From an uncultured Verrucomicrobiota bacterium (GTDB lineage: Bacteria > Verrucomicrobiota > Verrucomicrobiia > Limisphaerales > CAIMTB01), in contig CAIMTB010000578.1 in NCBI GenBank assembly GCA_903844265.1, forward strand, positions 1 through 43,035: a stretch of 43,035 nucleotides of DNA, in the 5' to 3' direction. The translations under genes were made by a program, and so were the position numbers. Position 1 is the stretch's first letter, and every line of letters starts with the position of its first letter. The notes beneath the pieces were generated by a model. That model worked only from the letters and a program-made list of their open reading frames with translations, did no database searches and had not been told where the DNA came from. Below, in pieces: positions 6,965 through 17,612 of this stretch.

Positions 6965-8560
6965 ATGATGAAACCGACCGCTGCCCAGATCTGGACCCGA
7001 TTCCAGGATTTGTATTTCGAGTTCCCGAAGTGCGGGCTCGCCATCGACCTGAGCCGGCTCGACTTCGACGAGGACTACCTCGCGCGGATGGCGGGGCCGA
7101 TGAAGGCGTGCTTCGCGAGCATGGCGCGGCTTGAGGCGGGTGATGTCTCCAATCCTGACGAGGGACGCCGGGTCGGACACTATTGGCTGCGCAATCCGGC
7201 GATTGCTCCCGAGCCCGGGCTCGCAGCCGCCATCGCGTCGACGCGAAATGAGATCCGGGAATTCGTGGCCGACGTTTTCGCGGGCACGACTTCAGGCGAG
7301 CGAGGGGCGTTCAAGAATGTGCTCGTGATCGGCATCGGCGGCTCCGCGCTCGGCCCGCAGTTGGTGGCGGATGCGCTGGGACACCCGATGTCCGACCGTC
7401 TCCAGATGAGGTTCTTCGACAACACAGATCCGGACGGTATGGATCGCACGCTGGCGTCGATTGAGGGGGAGTTGGGGCGCACGTTGGTGTTGGTGATCTC
7501 GAAGTCGGGGGGAACGCCGGAGACCCGCAACGGGATGCTTGAGGCCATGGAGGCTTACCGTCGCGCGGGGCTCTCCTTTGCGCGGCATGCGGTGGCGGTG
7601 ACCCAGTTGGATGATGCCAGCAGGCTGTTCACGCAGGCGAAGGCGGAGGGTTGGCTGCGGATGTTCCCGATGTGGGACTGGGTGGGGGGACGCACGAGCG
7701 TCACGTCGGCAGTGGGTTTGTTGCCTGCGGCGCTGCAGGGGCTCGACGTTGATGCGTTCCTCGTGGGTGCGAAGGCTTGCGACGAAGTCACGCGGTCGGT
7801 GGAGGTGCGCTCCAATCCTGCCGCGCTGATGGCGTTGGCCTGGTACCATGCCGGGGACGGGCGCGGGGCGAAGGACATGGTGGTGCTTCCGTACAAGGAC
7901 CGGTTGGCGCTGTTCTCGAAGTATCTCCAGCAGCTCATCATGGAGTCGCTGGGGAAGGAGCTGGACCTCGACGGGCGCGTGGTGAACCAGGGCATCGCGG
8001 TCTACGGGAACAAAGGTTCCACAGACCAGCACGCCTATGTGCAGCAACTGCGCGAGGGCCTGGATAATTTCTTTGCGATCTTCATCGAGGTGTTGCGGGA
8101 CCGGGCGGGAACCTCCATCGAGGTGGAGCCGGGTGTGACGGCCGGGGATTTTCTCAATGGTTTCCTGCTGGGAACACGGTCGGCGCTGCACGAGAAGGGC
8201 CGTGGCTCGGTCACGATCACCCTCCGCGAGGTCAACGCGTACACCCTGGGTTCCCTGGTCGCGCTGTTCGAGCGGACCGTCGGCCTCTATGCCTCTCTGG
8301 TTCGCATCAATGCCTATCATCAGCCGGGCGTGGAAGCTGGCAAGAAGGCGGCGGCGGTCATCATCCAGGCCAAGGTTGCGATCGTCGTGCATCTGCGAGC
8401 GAACCCGGGCACGGCGTTCACCGCCGAATCCCTCGCGGCCGCCATCGCCGCGGCACCTGAGACAGTGTTCAAGATCTGCGAACACCTCGCCGCCAACCCC
8501 GACTCCGGCGTCCGCAAGAACCCCGGATCCAGGCCGACTCTCGCCAGCTTTCAGATGTAA
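6965..8560 (+). CDS. pgi: Glucose-6-phosphate isomerase
   Basis: This 531-residue cytosolic enzyme interconverts glucose 6-phosphate and fructose 6-phosphate. It shows the SIS-domain signature [18 protein letters not shown] (121-138), the phosphate-binding SKSGGTPET (179-187), and [20 protein letters not shown], where the usual PGI signature sits. The C-terminal part contains [22 protein letters not shown], close to the PGI motif that carries the catalytic lysine/histidine region. Two adjacent ATGs (6965 and 6968) could serve as start. It connects with zwf and pgl at 20318-22680, giving the window the entry steps of both glycolysis and the pentose phosphate route. Confidence 0.96.
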   Translation: MMKPTAAQIWTRFQDLYFEFPKCGLAIDLSRLDFDEDYLARMAGPMKACFASMARLEAGDVSNPDEGRRVGHYWLRNPAIAPEPGLAAAIASTRNEIREFVADVFAGTTSGERGAFKNVLVIGIGGSALGPQLVADALGHPMSDRLQMRFFDNTDPDGMDRTLASIEGELGRTLVLVISKSGGTPETRNGMLEAMEAYRRAGLSFARHAVAVTQLDDASRLFTQAKAEGWLRMFPMWDWVGGRTSVTSAVGLLPAALQGLDVDAFLVGAKACDEVTRSVEVRSNPAALMALAWYHAGDGRGAKDMVVLPYKDRLALFSKYLQQLIMESLGKELDLDGRVVNQGIAVYGNKGSTDQHAYVQQLREGLDNFFAIFIEVLRDRAGTSIEVEPGVTAGDFLNGFLLGTRSALHEKGRGSVTITLREVNAYTLGSLVALFERTVGLYASLVRINAYHQPGVEAGKKAAAVIIQAKVAIVVHLRANPGTAFTAESLAAAIAAAPETVFKICEHLAANPDSGVRKNPGSRPTLASFQM

Positions 8561-8619
8561 TCCATCCGGGCCTTGGACTTTGGGCCATCGATTTCGACAC
8601 AAGACACGAGACCCCACAC

Positions 8620-8946
8620 ATGCCTGCACCCACTGAATTCAAGAACGTCACCGCTGTCACGAAGGCCAACGTCTACTTCGATGGCAAGGTGGTGAGCCAT
8701 TCGGTCCTGTTTCCTGACGGCAGCAAGAAGACCCTCGGGCTGATTTATCAGGGTCAGTACCATTTCGGGACCGACAAGGCCGAGCTCATGGAGATCGTGG
8801 CGGGCAGCTGCACGGTGGTCGTCGACGGTCAGGGTGCGACGGCGGGTTATGGTGCAGGCCAGAGCTTTGAGGTTGCGGCGAAGAGTGGGTTTACCATCAG
8901 CGTGGGGTCGGGGATCTGCGAGTACGTCTGTTCGTTCCTGGGTTGA
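8620..8946 (+). CDS. ppnP: Pyrimidine/purine nucleoside phosphorylase
   Basis: This 108-residue single-domain cupin of the PpnP (formerly DUF1255/YaiE) family phosphorolyses several nucleosides to base and ribose 1-phosphate. Family features seen are KANVYFDGKVVSHSVLF, the LGLIYQGQYHFGTDKAELMEIVAG block and the late GQSFEVAAKSGFTI, and its length is normal (about 95-110). It lies 59 bases behind pgi in the same direction; a functional link through ribose phosphate metabolism is possible but not shown. Confidence 0.93.
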   Translation: MPAPTEFKNVTAVTKANVYFDGKVVSHSVLFPDGSKKTLGLIYQGQYHFGTDKAELMEIVAGSCTVVVDGQGATAGYGAGQSFEVAAKSGFTISVGSGICEYVCSFLG

Positions 8947-8981
8947 CCCGGAATCGCTTGCGGGGGGGCTGAGTTCCTGTG

Positions 8982-9479
8982 ATGCCGTCGTTGCCCTATA
9001 AAATCGCGACGCTGTTGTACGCGTTTGACGAGGCGGACCGGGTGCTTCTTCTGGAGCGGGCGCGCGAGCCGAACCGCGGGCTGTGGAGTCCGCCGGGTGG
9101 CAAGCTCGAGACTGGGACCGGTGAATCGCCGCATGCCTGCGCGGCCCGCGAGGCGCGCGAGGAACTCGGTCTCGCGCTGTGCCCGGGCGATCTGCGTCTC
9201 GTGGGCCTCGTGAGCGAGTGTGGGTACGAAGGTGCGGCGCATTGGCTCATGTTCCTGTTCGAGATCCGTCCCCGGCTTGGATCCTTGCCTGCGGCCATGG
9301 GCGAGGGGCGTTTTGCGTTCTTCCGGCGCGAGGAACTCGATGGGCTGGCGCAGCCGCAGACCGATCGCGACCGGATTTGGCCGTTGTTCTGGGAACATCG
9401 GGGCGGTTTTTTCGCCGCGCATTGTCACTGTCATTCCGACGGCACCCACACATGGACGACGGAGCAATCATCGACCTGA
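8982..9479 (+). CDS. Nudix hydrolase
   Basis: This 165-residue protein carries a Nudix box: GGKLETGTGE, then SPHACAA, then REAREELGL. The REAxEExGL part is intact with its metal-binding glutamates, while the first part is two residues longer than the textbook Gx5E spacing. Such proteins hydrolyse nucleoside diphosphate derivatives, often mutagenic or damaged nucleotides. The substrate cannot be read from sequence, and MutT-like 8-oxo-dGTP cleaning is only a guess. The ATG at 8982 directly follows an in-frame GTG at 8979. Its 3' end overlaps tadA by 28 bases, suggesting coupled translation. Confidence 0.88.
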   Translation: MPSLPYKIATLLYAFDEADRVLLLERAREPNRGLWSPPGGKLETGTGESPHACAAREAREELGLALCPGDLRLVGLVSECGYEGAAHWLMFLFEIRPRLGSLPAAMGEGRFAFFRREELDGLAQPQTDRDRIWPLFWEHRGGFFAAHCHCHSDGTHTWTTEQSST

Positions 9480-9937
9480 CCAGCGACCACCATTTCATGG
9501 GGGAGGCGTTGCGCCAGGCGCTCAAGGCGTACGAGGCCGAGGAGGTGCCGATCGGCGCGGTCATTGTCCGGGAGAACCGGATCATCGCGCGGGCGTGGAA
9601 CCAGGTGGAGCTGCTCAGGGACGCCACGGCCCACGCGGAGATGCTGGCCATCACGCAGGCCGAAGCTGCGGTTGGCGACTGGCGGCTGAACGACTGCACC
9701 TTGTACGTCACCAAGGAGCCCTGTCCCATGTGTGCCGGAGCACTCGTCCACGCGCGCCTGGGCCGGGTTGTCTTCGGAGCGCCAGATGCCAAGGGCGGCT
9801 GTGCTGGAGGCGCGATCAATCTCCTCCAGTTCCCCACGTTCAACCATCGCTGCGAGATCACATCTGAAGTCCGCGCCGACGAATGCCGCCAGATGCTGCG
9901 CGCGTTTTTTGCGGAACAACGATCGCGCGCGGAGTAG
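9452..9937 (+). CDS. tadA: tRNA-specific adenosine deaminase
   Basis: TadA converts A34 to inosine in the tRNA-Arg(ACG) wobble position. The 161-residue protein has the cytidine/deoxycytidylate deaminase zinc site HAE (61-63, with proton-shuttle Glu63) and PCPMCAGA (Cys91 and Cys94 ligands), and the family pattern [10 protein letters not shown] and [17 protein letters not shown]. The ATG at 9452 lies inside the 3' end of the Nudix gene and gives the normal start [21 protein letters not shown] much longer in-frame reading upstream belongs to the shadow of the Nudix gene. moaC follows after 22 bases. Confidence 0.94.
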   Translation: MDDGAIIDLTSDHHFMGEALRQALKAYEAEEVPIGAVIVRENRIIARAWNQVELLRDATAHAEMLAITQAEAAVGDWRLNDCTLYVTKEPCPMCAGALVHARLGRVVFGAPDAKGGCAGGAINLLQFPTFNHRCEITSEVRADECRQMLRAFFAEQRSRAE

Positions 9938-9959
9938 CCCGTTCCCAGGGCGGGAGGCG

Positions 9960-10475
9960 ATGGGCGTGAATCGCTTCGACGGATACCCCGATCCCAACCA
10001 TGCTTGGGTCATGTCCAAGCTCTCCCACGTCGACGAGTCTGGCGCGGCCCGGATGGTGGATGTCACCGCGAAGCCGATCGTGGTGCGGGAGGCCGTGGCC
10101 GAGGGGGAAATTCATCTCGCGGCATCCACGCTGGTCCTCATCGAGGCCAACCAGATGGCCAAGGGGGACGTCCTCGCGACGGCCCGCATCGCGGGGATCC
10201 AGGCCGCCAAGCGGACCGGCGAACTGATTCCGCTGTGTCATCCGCTGGCGATCACGCACGTCGAGGTCCGGCTCGAGATCCCGGCCTCGCGCGACCGCAT
10301 CCACATCACCGCCACGACGCGGATTGCGGACCGCACCGGGGTGGAGATGGAGGCTCTGACCGCGGTGTCCGTGGCAGCCTTGACGATCTACGACATGTGC
10401 AAGGCGGTGGACAAGGCGATGGTGATTGGTGGCGTGAGGTTGGTGAGGAAGACCAAGGGGCCGGGGGGGGCGTGA
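9960..10475 (+). CDS. moaC: Cyclic pyranopterin monophosphate synthase
   Basis: MoaC, with MoaA, turns GTP into cyclic pyranopterin monophosphate, the first step of molybdenum cofactor synthesis. Hallmarks are [47 protein letters not shown] and the late [15 protein letters not shown]. The start is uncertain. ATG 9960 is only 2 bases behind a GGGAGG, in-frame GTG 9966 is better spaced (8 bases), and ATG 10011 ([18 protein letters not shown]) aligns with the E. coli start but has no visible ribosome-binding site. The core enzyme is unaffected. No other Mo-cofactor gene is in the window. Confidence 0.93.
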   Translation: MGVNRFDGYPDPNHAWVMSKLSHVDESGAARMVDVTAKPIVVREAVAEGEIHLAASTLVLIEANQMAKGDVLATARIAGIQAAKRTGELIPLCHPLAITHVEVRLEIPASRDRIHITATTRIADRTGVEMEALTAVSVAALTIYDMCKAVDKAMVIGGVRLVRKTKGPGGA

Positions 10476-10523
10476 TTGAATCCATGAGAAGGATGGGTGG
10501 ATGAGCCCGGGGATTTTCCATTG

Positions 10524-10607
10524 ATGATCATGCTTCTGATGGTGGCGTTGCCGTTCCTGTGGGCGGGGTGCGGCTTGTGCGTGAGGCGGACGAGCCGCGA
10601 CTGTTGA
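10524..10607 (+). CDS. Possible 27-residue lipoprotein-like peptide
   Basis: The ATG at 10524 opens a short frame (MIMLLMVALPFLWAGCGL, stop at 10605) with a hydrophobic stretch ending in AGC, resembling a lipoprotein signal and lipobox. It lies in the 197-bp gap between the convergent moaC and DUF1501 genes. It might be a tiny entericidin-like lipoprotein, a truncated gene, or chance; no clear ribosome-binding site precedes it. Apart from this, the gap shows nothing recognisable. Confidence 0.2.
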   Translation: MIMLLMVALPFLWAGCGLCVRRTSRDC

Positions 10608-10672
10608 GGTTTTCGGTGACGGCGAACCCGGCGCCGATGGAGGAGCGGAGGCACCCGAATGGACACTCCGTG

Positions 10673-12091
10673 TCAGGCCAGGAGGCCGCCGACGACTTTC
10701 CCGGCGACGTCAGTGAGGCGGAAGTCGCGACCGCTGTGGCGGTAGGTGAGGCGTTCGTGATCGAAGCCCATCAGGTGGAGGATCGTGGCGTGGAAGTCGT
10801 TCACGTGGACCGGTTGTTCGACGGCGCGCATGCCGTATTCGTCCGTGGCGCCGTACACGATCCCGGGTCGGACGCCGGCGCCGGCGAGCCAGGAGGTGAA
10901 GGCCCAGTTGTGGTGTTCGCGCCCCTTGGCCTCCGCGGTGTTGTTGAACGGCGTGCGGCCAAACTCGGTGGTCCACACGACGAGCGTGTCGTCGAGAAGG
11001 CCGCGGGACTTGAGATCCTTGAGGAGCCCGGCGATGGGTTGGTCGACGTTCTTCGCGAGCCTCGCGTGATCCATCATGTCGCCGTGGGAATCCCAGTTTC
11101 CCGAGGAGCCGGTGTCGATCAGTTCGACGAACCTGACCCCGCGTTCGACGAGGCGGCGGGCGGCGAGGCACTGCCAGCCGAACCCGGTGGTTTGTCCGCG
11201 CTTGAGCCCGTACAACGCGAGGGTGGCGTCGGATTCGCGCGTGAGGTCGAAGGTGTCGGGAACTTCGGTCTGCATGCCGAAGGCGGTCTCGAAGGAGCGC
11301 AGGCGTGCGGCGAGGAGTGGGTCGCCCGGGCGGTTGGCGAGGAAGGTCGAATCGCGTTCGCGGAGGGCGGCGAGCTCGAGTTCCTGGCAACGGGCGGAGG
11401 CTGCTCGTCGGCGGATGTTGCGGATGGGTTCCGCACCGGGAACGACCCAGGTTCCCTGATGTTCGGCGGGGAGAAAATCGGAGGCCCAGACCTGGGTTCC
11501 GGCGTAGGGCATCGCGGGGGCGAGGACCATGAACGACGGGAGGTTTCGGTTCTCGGTGCCGAGCCCGTAACTCATCCACGCGCCGATGCTGGGACGGGCG
11601 AAGGCGAACGAGCCGGTGTGCATGCCGAGTGTCGCGTTGTAATGGTTCGAGTGCGACGTGTGCATCGAGCGGATCACGGCGAGGTCGTCGACACATTCCG
11701 CGGTGTGCGGGAAGAGCGTGCTGACCTCGGTGCCGCAACGGCCGTGGGGGGCGAACGTCCACTGAGGTCGTTTGAGGAAGATGCGTTCGTATCCGGGCCG
11801 GTCCTTGATCTCCGGGTGATCGGCTTTGACCTCCTTGCCGTGGTCGGCGAACAGGCGCGGCTTTGGGTCGAAGGTGTCGACGTGGGACACGCCACCGCTG
11901 AGGAAGAGGAAGATGACGCGCTTCGCTTTCGCTGGAAAATGGGGCGGCTTCGGGGCGAACGGGTCACTCGATGGGGCCTCGGTTTCCGCGAGGAGATCGC
12001 CGATCAGGGCCGGGCCTAGGATTGAACCGGCGGCCAATGACCGGATGAAGCCGCGACGGGCGAGAGGGGGGAGTTTCACGAGAGCCTCCAT
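10673..12091 (-). CDS. DUF1501 domain protein with Tat signal
   Basis: This 472-residue member of the DUF1501 family (alkaline-phosphatase-like fold) is very common in Planctomycetes and Verrucomicrobia. It begins with a twin-arginine signal (LARRGFIRSLAAGSILG, RR at 12-13), so it is probably folded before export. Family landmarks are KAKRVIFLFLSGGVSHVDTFDPKP, IRSMHTSHSNHYNATLGMHTG, WDSHGDMMDHARLAKNVD and VVWTTEFGRTPF. Biochemical function is unproven. DUF1501 proteins are almost always encoded beside a DUF1549/DUF1553 (PSD1) protein, as here. Start ATG 12091 overlaps the end of the sialidase-like gene by 16 bases, so it is probably the last gene of a three-gene operon starting at 15449. Confidence 0.92.
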   Translation of the reverse strand: MEALVKLPPLARRGFIRSLAAGSILGPALIGDLLAETEAPSSDPFAPKPPHFPAKAKRVIFLFLSGGVSHVDTFDPKPRLFADHGKEVKADHPEIKDRPGYERIFLKRPQWTFAPHGRCGTEVSTLFPHTAECVDDLAVIRSMHTSHSNHYNATLGMHTGSFAFARPSIGAWMSYGLGTENRNLPSFMVLAPAMPYAGTQVWASDFLPAEHQGTWVVPGAEPIRNIRRRAASARCQELELAALRERDSTFLANRPGDPLLAARLRSFETAFGMQTEVPDTFDLTRESDATLALYGLKRGQTTGFGWQCLAARRLVERGVRFVELIDTGSSGNWDSHGDMMDHARLAKNVDQPIAGLLKDLKSRGLLDDTLVVWTTEFGRTPFNNTAEAKGREHHNWAFTSWLAGAGVRPGIVYGATDEYGMRAVEQPVHVNDFHATILHLMGFDHERLTYRHSGRDFRLTDVAGKVVGGLLA

Positions 12092-13317
12092 CGGGCCTGT
12101 CGGAGGACGGCTGCGGACGAGCCCTTCATGACTTCGTACCAGACCGTGAGGAGTGTGTGGTCGTCGAGTTCCACGGTGCTCGGGTAACCGAGGTCTCCGC
12201 TGGCGGCGTCGGACGTGAGGGTCATCGGCGGAGACCAGGTGCGGCCGTGGTCGGAGCTGAGGCGGGCTTGGTTGCCGAGCGGCGGGCGGCGGTGGCCATA
12301 GGTCATGAGCAGTCGCCCGTCGCGGAGACGCAGGAGTTGCGAGGGCAATCCCCAAACGCCCGCCGATCCATCGGTGAGCCTCGGCCGTTCGGGGACGGAC
12401 CATGTGTTGCCACCGTCGGCGGATTCGGATTGGAGCGTCTCGTTGTTGTGGGTTGGATTTTCGTTGCGGATGTGGGCGATAATCCGGCCATCGACGGTCT
12501 CGGCGGCGTGGAGTTCGTGGTAATTATCGGCGTGGTCGCCGGGGCGGGCGGGGAGTTCGGCGAGGCAGCGCCAGGTGATGCCGTCGTCCTTGGATTCCCA
12601 GAAGCCGGTGCGGCGTTTCCCCGTCCAGAGTTCCTTGCCGGCGTAGAGCAGGCGCCCATCGCGGAGGGGAACGGGGCCGTGCGGGCTGTTGGGTTCGCAG
12701 GCATAGCGGGAGGACCAGGAGATGCCGCCGTCGGTGGAGCGGAGCATCCATTGGCCGAGTTCCTTCACGCGGGACTCTGCGTTGAGACGCCGGTGGGCGG
12801 CCTGCCAGCGGGCGAGTTTTTCGGCGGGCCACTGGCCGGATTTCTCGGCGCTGGCGAGCGAGGGTTCATAAGCCAGCGAACTGAACGTGGTGACGATGAG
12901 CGTTCCTTTTGATGTTTCGGCCACGCCGGCATCGCGGTCGTCGAGGGCGCTGTCGAGGAGAACGCGCGGCCAGGTCCAGGTTTCGCCGGCGTCACGGGAG
13001 GACATGGCGACGACCTGACCGAATGGGCAGACGTGTTGTTCGCGGCCGCCGGACCAGGCGACCCAGAGTTCGCCATTGGAGCGGCGGGCGACGGTGGGCC
13101 AGCCGGCGTAGTATTCGGGCTGGGGCGAGATCACCTTGAGGTCGCGAACGGTGAATGGAGGGGGCGGGATGTCGGCACCTGAACGCTGGATGAAGAAGCC
13201 GGGAGCGATGACAGCGGTGGCGGTGGTTGCGAGTGTGATCCCGGAGCGTTTGAAGAATTCACGACGACGGATGGCGTGCGGCGGGGAGTCGTCGGGGCGT
13301 GGAGGGCGTGGAGGCAT
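12076..13317 (-). CDS. Exported sialidase-like (Asp-box) protein
   Basis: The 413-residue protein starts with a Tat-type leader (AIRRREFFKRSGITLATTATA, followed by APG). It forms a six-blade sialidase/neuraminidase-like propeller, shown by repeated Asp boxes of form SxDxGxTW: SSRDAGETW, STDGGISW, SKDDGITW, SADGGNTW and SSDHGRTW. The family includes exo-sialidases and many BNR-repeat proteins with other or unknown glycan activity. I did not confirm the arginine triad, so sialic acid hydrolysis is not claimed. The ATG at 13317 was chosen because it begins the leader; the frame stays open upstream into the PSD1 gene. It starts 9 bases after PSD1 and overlaps DUF1501. Confidence 0.85.
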   Translation of the reverse strand: MPPRPPRPDDSPPHAIRRREFFKRSGITLATTATAVIAPGFFIQRSGADIPPPPFTVRDLKVISPQPEYYAGWPTVARRSNGELWVAWSGGREQHVCPFGQVVAMSSRDAGETWTWPRVLLDSALDDRDAGVAETSKGTLIVTTFSSLAYEPSLASAEKSGQWPAEKLARWQAAHRRLNAESRVKELGQWMLRSTDGGISWSSRYACEPNSPHGPVPLRDGRLLYAGKELWTGKRRTGFWESKDDGITWRCLAELPARPGDHADNYHELHAAETVDGRIIAHIRNENPTHNNETLQSESADGGNTWSVPERPRLTDGSAGVWGLPSQLLRLRDGRLLMTYGHRRPPLGNQARLSSDHGRTWSPPMTLTSDAASGDLGYPSTVELDDHTLLTVWYEVMKGSSAAVLRQARWRLS

Positions 13318-13325
13318 GGCGGTGA

Positions 13326-15449
<2,124 letters not shown>

Positions 15450-15639
15450 AAGGTCCAGGGATTTGGGGATCGAAGTCCGAGGCTGCCATTCGTGACGGGC
15501 GCGTCAACGCCGGGCGGCGGGTCTTTTGTAGCTGCCCTTCGTCGGCTCGATCGTTGCAGCGCAGTTCGGGGATGCTCGGATCTGGCCGCCTCGGCCAACG
15601 CCAAAATCATTCGCTGCGGGACCCCTCGCAATGTTCAGA

Positions 15640-15727
15640 CAGGCTGTGAGGGCCGCAGCCGGGGCGGAGGAAGATCGCGGCAATTTTGAGGAACCGTTGG
15701 GTTGCGAGTGGTAGACACGAAGGAGGT
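15640..15727. repeat. Possible interspersed repeat ending in a ribosome-binding site
   Basis: The last 88 bases before the gene at 15728 read from a GTGAGGGCCG stretch to GAAGGAGGT. The frame through it encodes RNRWVASGRHEGG, which I associate, from memory only, with a repeat seen before or within many verrucomicrobial genes. There is only one copy in this window, so its repeat status is unproven. The rest of the 278-bp divergent gap (15450-15727) shows nothing else I can name. Confidence 0.25.
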
Positions 15728-17479
15728 ATGAATCGCTTGTCGCTTCGCATGCTGCAGCTCGCGGCTTTGGCCGTGCTATCGTCGGGGGTGAGCGGTGCGG
15801 CGGAACCTCCTGAACCGTTTCGGGTGTCGGTGTATGCAACGGCTGGGAACGTGGTGCAGTTCATGGGGACCCCGCGGGACATGGCTGGGGTCTTGGAGCG
15901 GTTGCGGGCGCTCGGTGTTTCGCACCTGTTCCTCGAGGGGCGACGAGGTGACGAGCACGTGGAGCCGGCCCGGTTGAAGGAGGCGAGGGGTTTTTTCGAG
16001 GCGCGAGGAATCCGGTGTTCGGGCGGCATTGCGACGGTTCCGGGTGGGGCGTTCGGCACGCGGCAGAACGAGGCGCTGGGGTGGCTTGACTGGGAGAGCC
16101 CGAAGACGCGCGAGGGTGTGGCCGGTTTTTTCGAGGAGAACGCGCCGGTGTTCGACGAACTCGTGGTCGACGATTTCTACTGCACGGGGGACACCTCGGA
16201 CATTTCAGCGCGGGCGCGCGGGGATCGGACGTGGGGGACGTATCGGCGTGACCTGATGGTTTCGCTGTTGAAGCCGCTCGTGTTCGAGCCCACCCGGGCG
16301 GCGAATCCCTCGGCCCGGCTGATCATCAAGTTCCCCCAATGGTACGACCGGTTCCACATGTTCGGCTATGACCCGGCGCGGATGGCGTTGCCGTTCGATC
16401 GGGTGTGGGTCGGGACCGAGGTTCGCAACCCGGAGACGCGCCGCATGGGATTCGTGCAGCCGACGGAGGGATACGTGAACTTCAGCTGGATCCGGTCCGT
16501 GGCGGGTCCGAAGGTGGTCGGGGCGTGGTTCGATCACATCGAATGCACGCCGCAGAACTTTGTCGACCAGGCCTATCTGTCGGTGCTGGCCGGGGCGCGT
16601 GAGCTGACTCTGTTCAACCTCGGCGACGTGATGGGCGGGCATCCGGGGGATGCGCTCCTGGCCGCGCGTCTGCCGGAATTATGCGCGCTCGCGTCGAAGA
16701 TCGAAGGCCGGGCACGGCGCGGGATTCCCTATTACAAGCCGCCTGACAGCGATGCCGCGGATAACTTGTATCTGATGGACTACCTGGCCGTGGCGGGGTT
16801 CCCGATCCTGCCGGTCGCGACCTATCCGGCGGAGGCGAAGTCGGTGTTCCTTGGGGCTCAGGCCGGTGCGGATGGAGCGGTTGTGGGCCACATGGAAGCC
16901 GGTCTTGCGCGTGGCGTGACGTTCACGGTGACCCCGGCATTCCTCCGGCGGATCGGGCAGCGGGGTTCCGGACTCGCCGGTGTCGACGTCGGCCCGGTCG
17001 TCGTGGAGTTGGGCGTCTCCAGCCTCGTGCAGGGTCGACGGACGCAGGAATTGTCGCGGCCGCTGGATGTGGACGGATCGGTGCGGGTCACTACGGCGGG
17101 GGTTCGATGGGCGACTGCGGAGGGGTTGCCGGTGTTGACCGAGCGCGCGGTGGGTCGTGGACGGGTGTTGGTCTGGAACGTCCGCACGTTTTCCGAGCAG
17201 AACTTCCGCGAGGTGGGGGAATGGCTGTTGGCGCCGCGGCAGTTGGGACTGGCCGAGGTTGCGCAGCCGGTGTTGGACGACGTGCGGCGTGGGGTGATGG
17301 AACCGGAGGGGCTTCGTTTCGAAGGGCCGGCACGCGTTGCGCGCTGTGATTTTGCGGACGCCGTGTGCCTCTACAATTTCAGGTCGGAGGGCGTGTCGGT
17401 CCGTGTCGATGGGCGCGCCGTTTCGCTCGGGGCGAACCAGTGCGTGTGGGTGGACCGCCGGGGGTTCAAGAGGCGGTGA
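15728..17479 (+). CDS. Secreted protein of unknown function, possibly glycosidase-like
   Basis: This 583-residue protein has an N-terminal signal (MLQLAALAVLSSGVSG followed by AAEPP). The first ~350 residues look like a TIM-barrel: VLERLRALGVSHLFLEG, then FDELVVDDFYCTGDTSD (paired acidic residues), IIKFPQWYDRFHMFGYD, and VGAWFDHIECTPQNFVDQ. These alternate strand and acidic clusters as glycoside hydrolases do. The C-terminal 200 residues look beta-rich (VLVWNVRTFSEQNF, YNFRSEGVSVRVDG), resembling the accessory beta domains of such enzymes. No known family is assigned. The start is uncertain: ATG 15728 is only one base behind a perfect AGGAGG, and ATG 15749 is an alternative. It is divergent from the PSD1 operon. 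Confidence 0.75.
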   Translation: MNRLSLRMLQLAALAVLSSGVSGAAEPPEPFRVSVYATAGNVVQFMGTPRDMAGVLERLRALGVSHLFLEGRRGDEHVEPARLKEARGFFEARGIRCSGGIATVPGGAFGTRQNEALGWLDWESPKTREGVAGFFEENAPVFDELVVDDFYCTGDTSDISARARGDRTWGTYRRDLMVSLLKPLVFEPTRAANPSARLIIKFPQWYDRFHMFGYDPARMALPFDRVWVGTEVRNPETRRMGFVQPTEGYVNFSWIRSVAGPKVVGAWFDHIECTPQNFVDQAYLSVLAGARELTLFNLGDVMGGHPGDALLAARLPELCALASKIEGRARRGIPYYKPPDSDAADNLYLMDYLAVAGFPILPVATYPAEAKSVFLGAQAGADGAVVGHMEAGLARGVTFTVTPAFLRRIGQRGSGLAGVDVGPVVVELGVSSLVQGRRTQELSRPLDVDGSVRVTTAGVRWATAEGLPVLTERAVGRGRVLVWNVRTFSEQNFREVGEWLLAPRQLGLAEVAQPVLDDVRRGVMEPEGLRFEGPARVARCDFADAVCLYNFRSEGVSVRVDGRAVSLGANQCVWVDRRGFKRR

Positions 17480-17493
17480 GGGGGGCGCCCGCT

Positions 17494-17597
17494 GCATCCA
17501 CAAGTTGTGGATGGCACTCTCCGAGGGCGCCGTGCCTGGGTGCGTCCGCAAGGACGGCGCGCAGCGGAGTGCGCGCCCCACCGTCAGTTGTGGATGC
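17494..17597. repeat. 104-bp palindromic repeat, copy A
   Basis: The element begins GCATCCACAA and ends TTGTGGATGC, perfect 10-bp terminal inverted repeats. Inside are a second hairpin at the left end (17495-17503 with 17505-17513) and a strong 8-bp stem, GGCGCGCA at 17556-17563 with TGCGCGCC at 17570-17577 (loop GCGGAG). The 72-bp core 17517-17588 is almost identical to 37686-37758. It lies between the 3' ends of convergent genes, a usual site for REP/MITE-like elements. Confidence 0.85.
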
Positions 17598-17612
17598 GGG
17601 GGTGGTCGCCGC

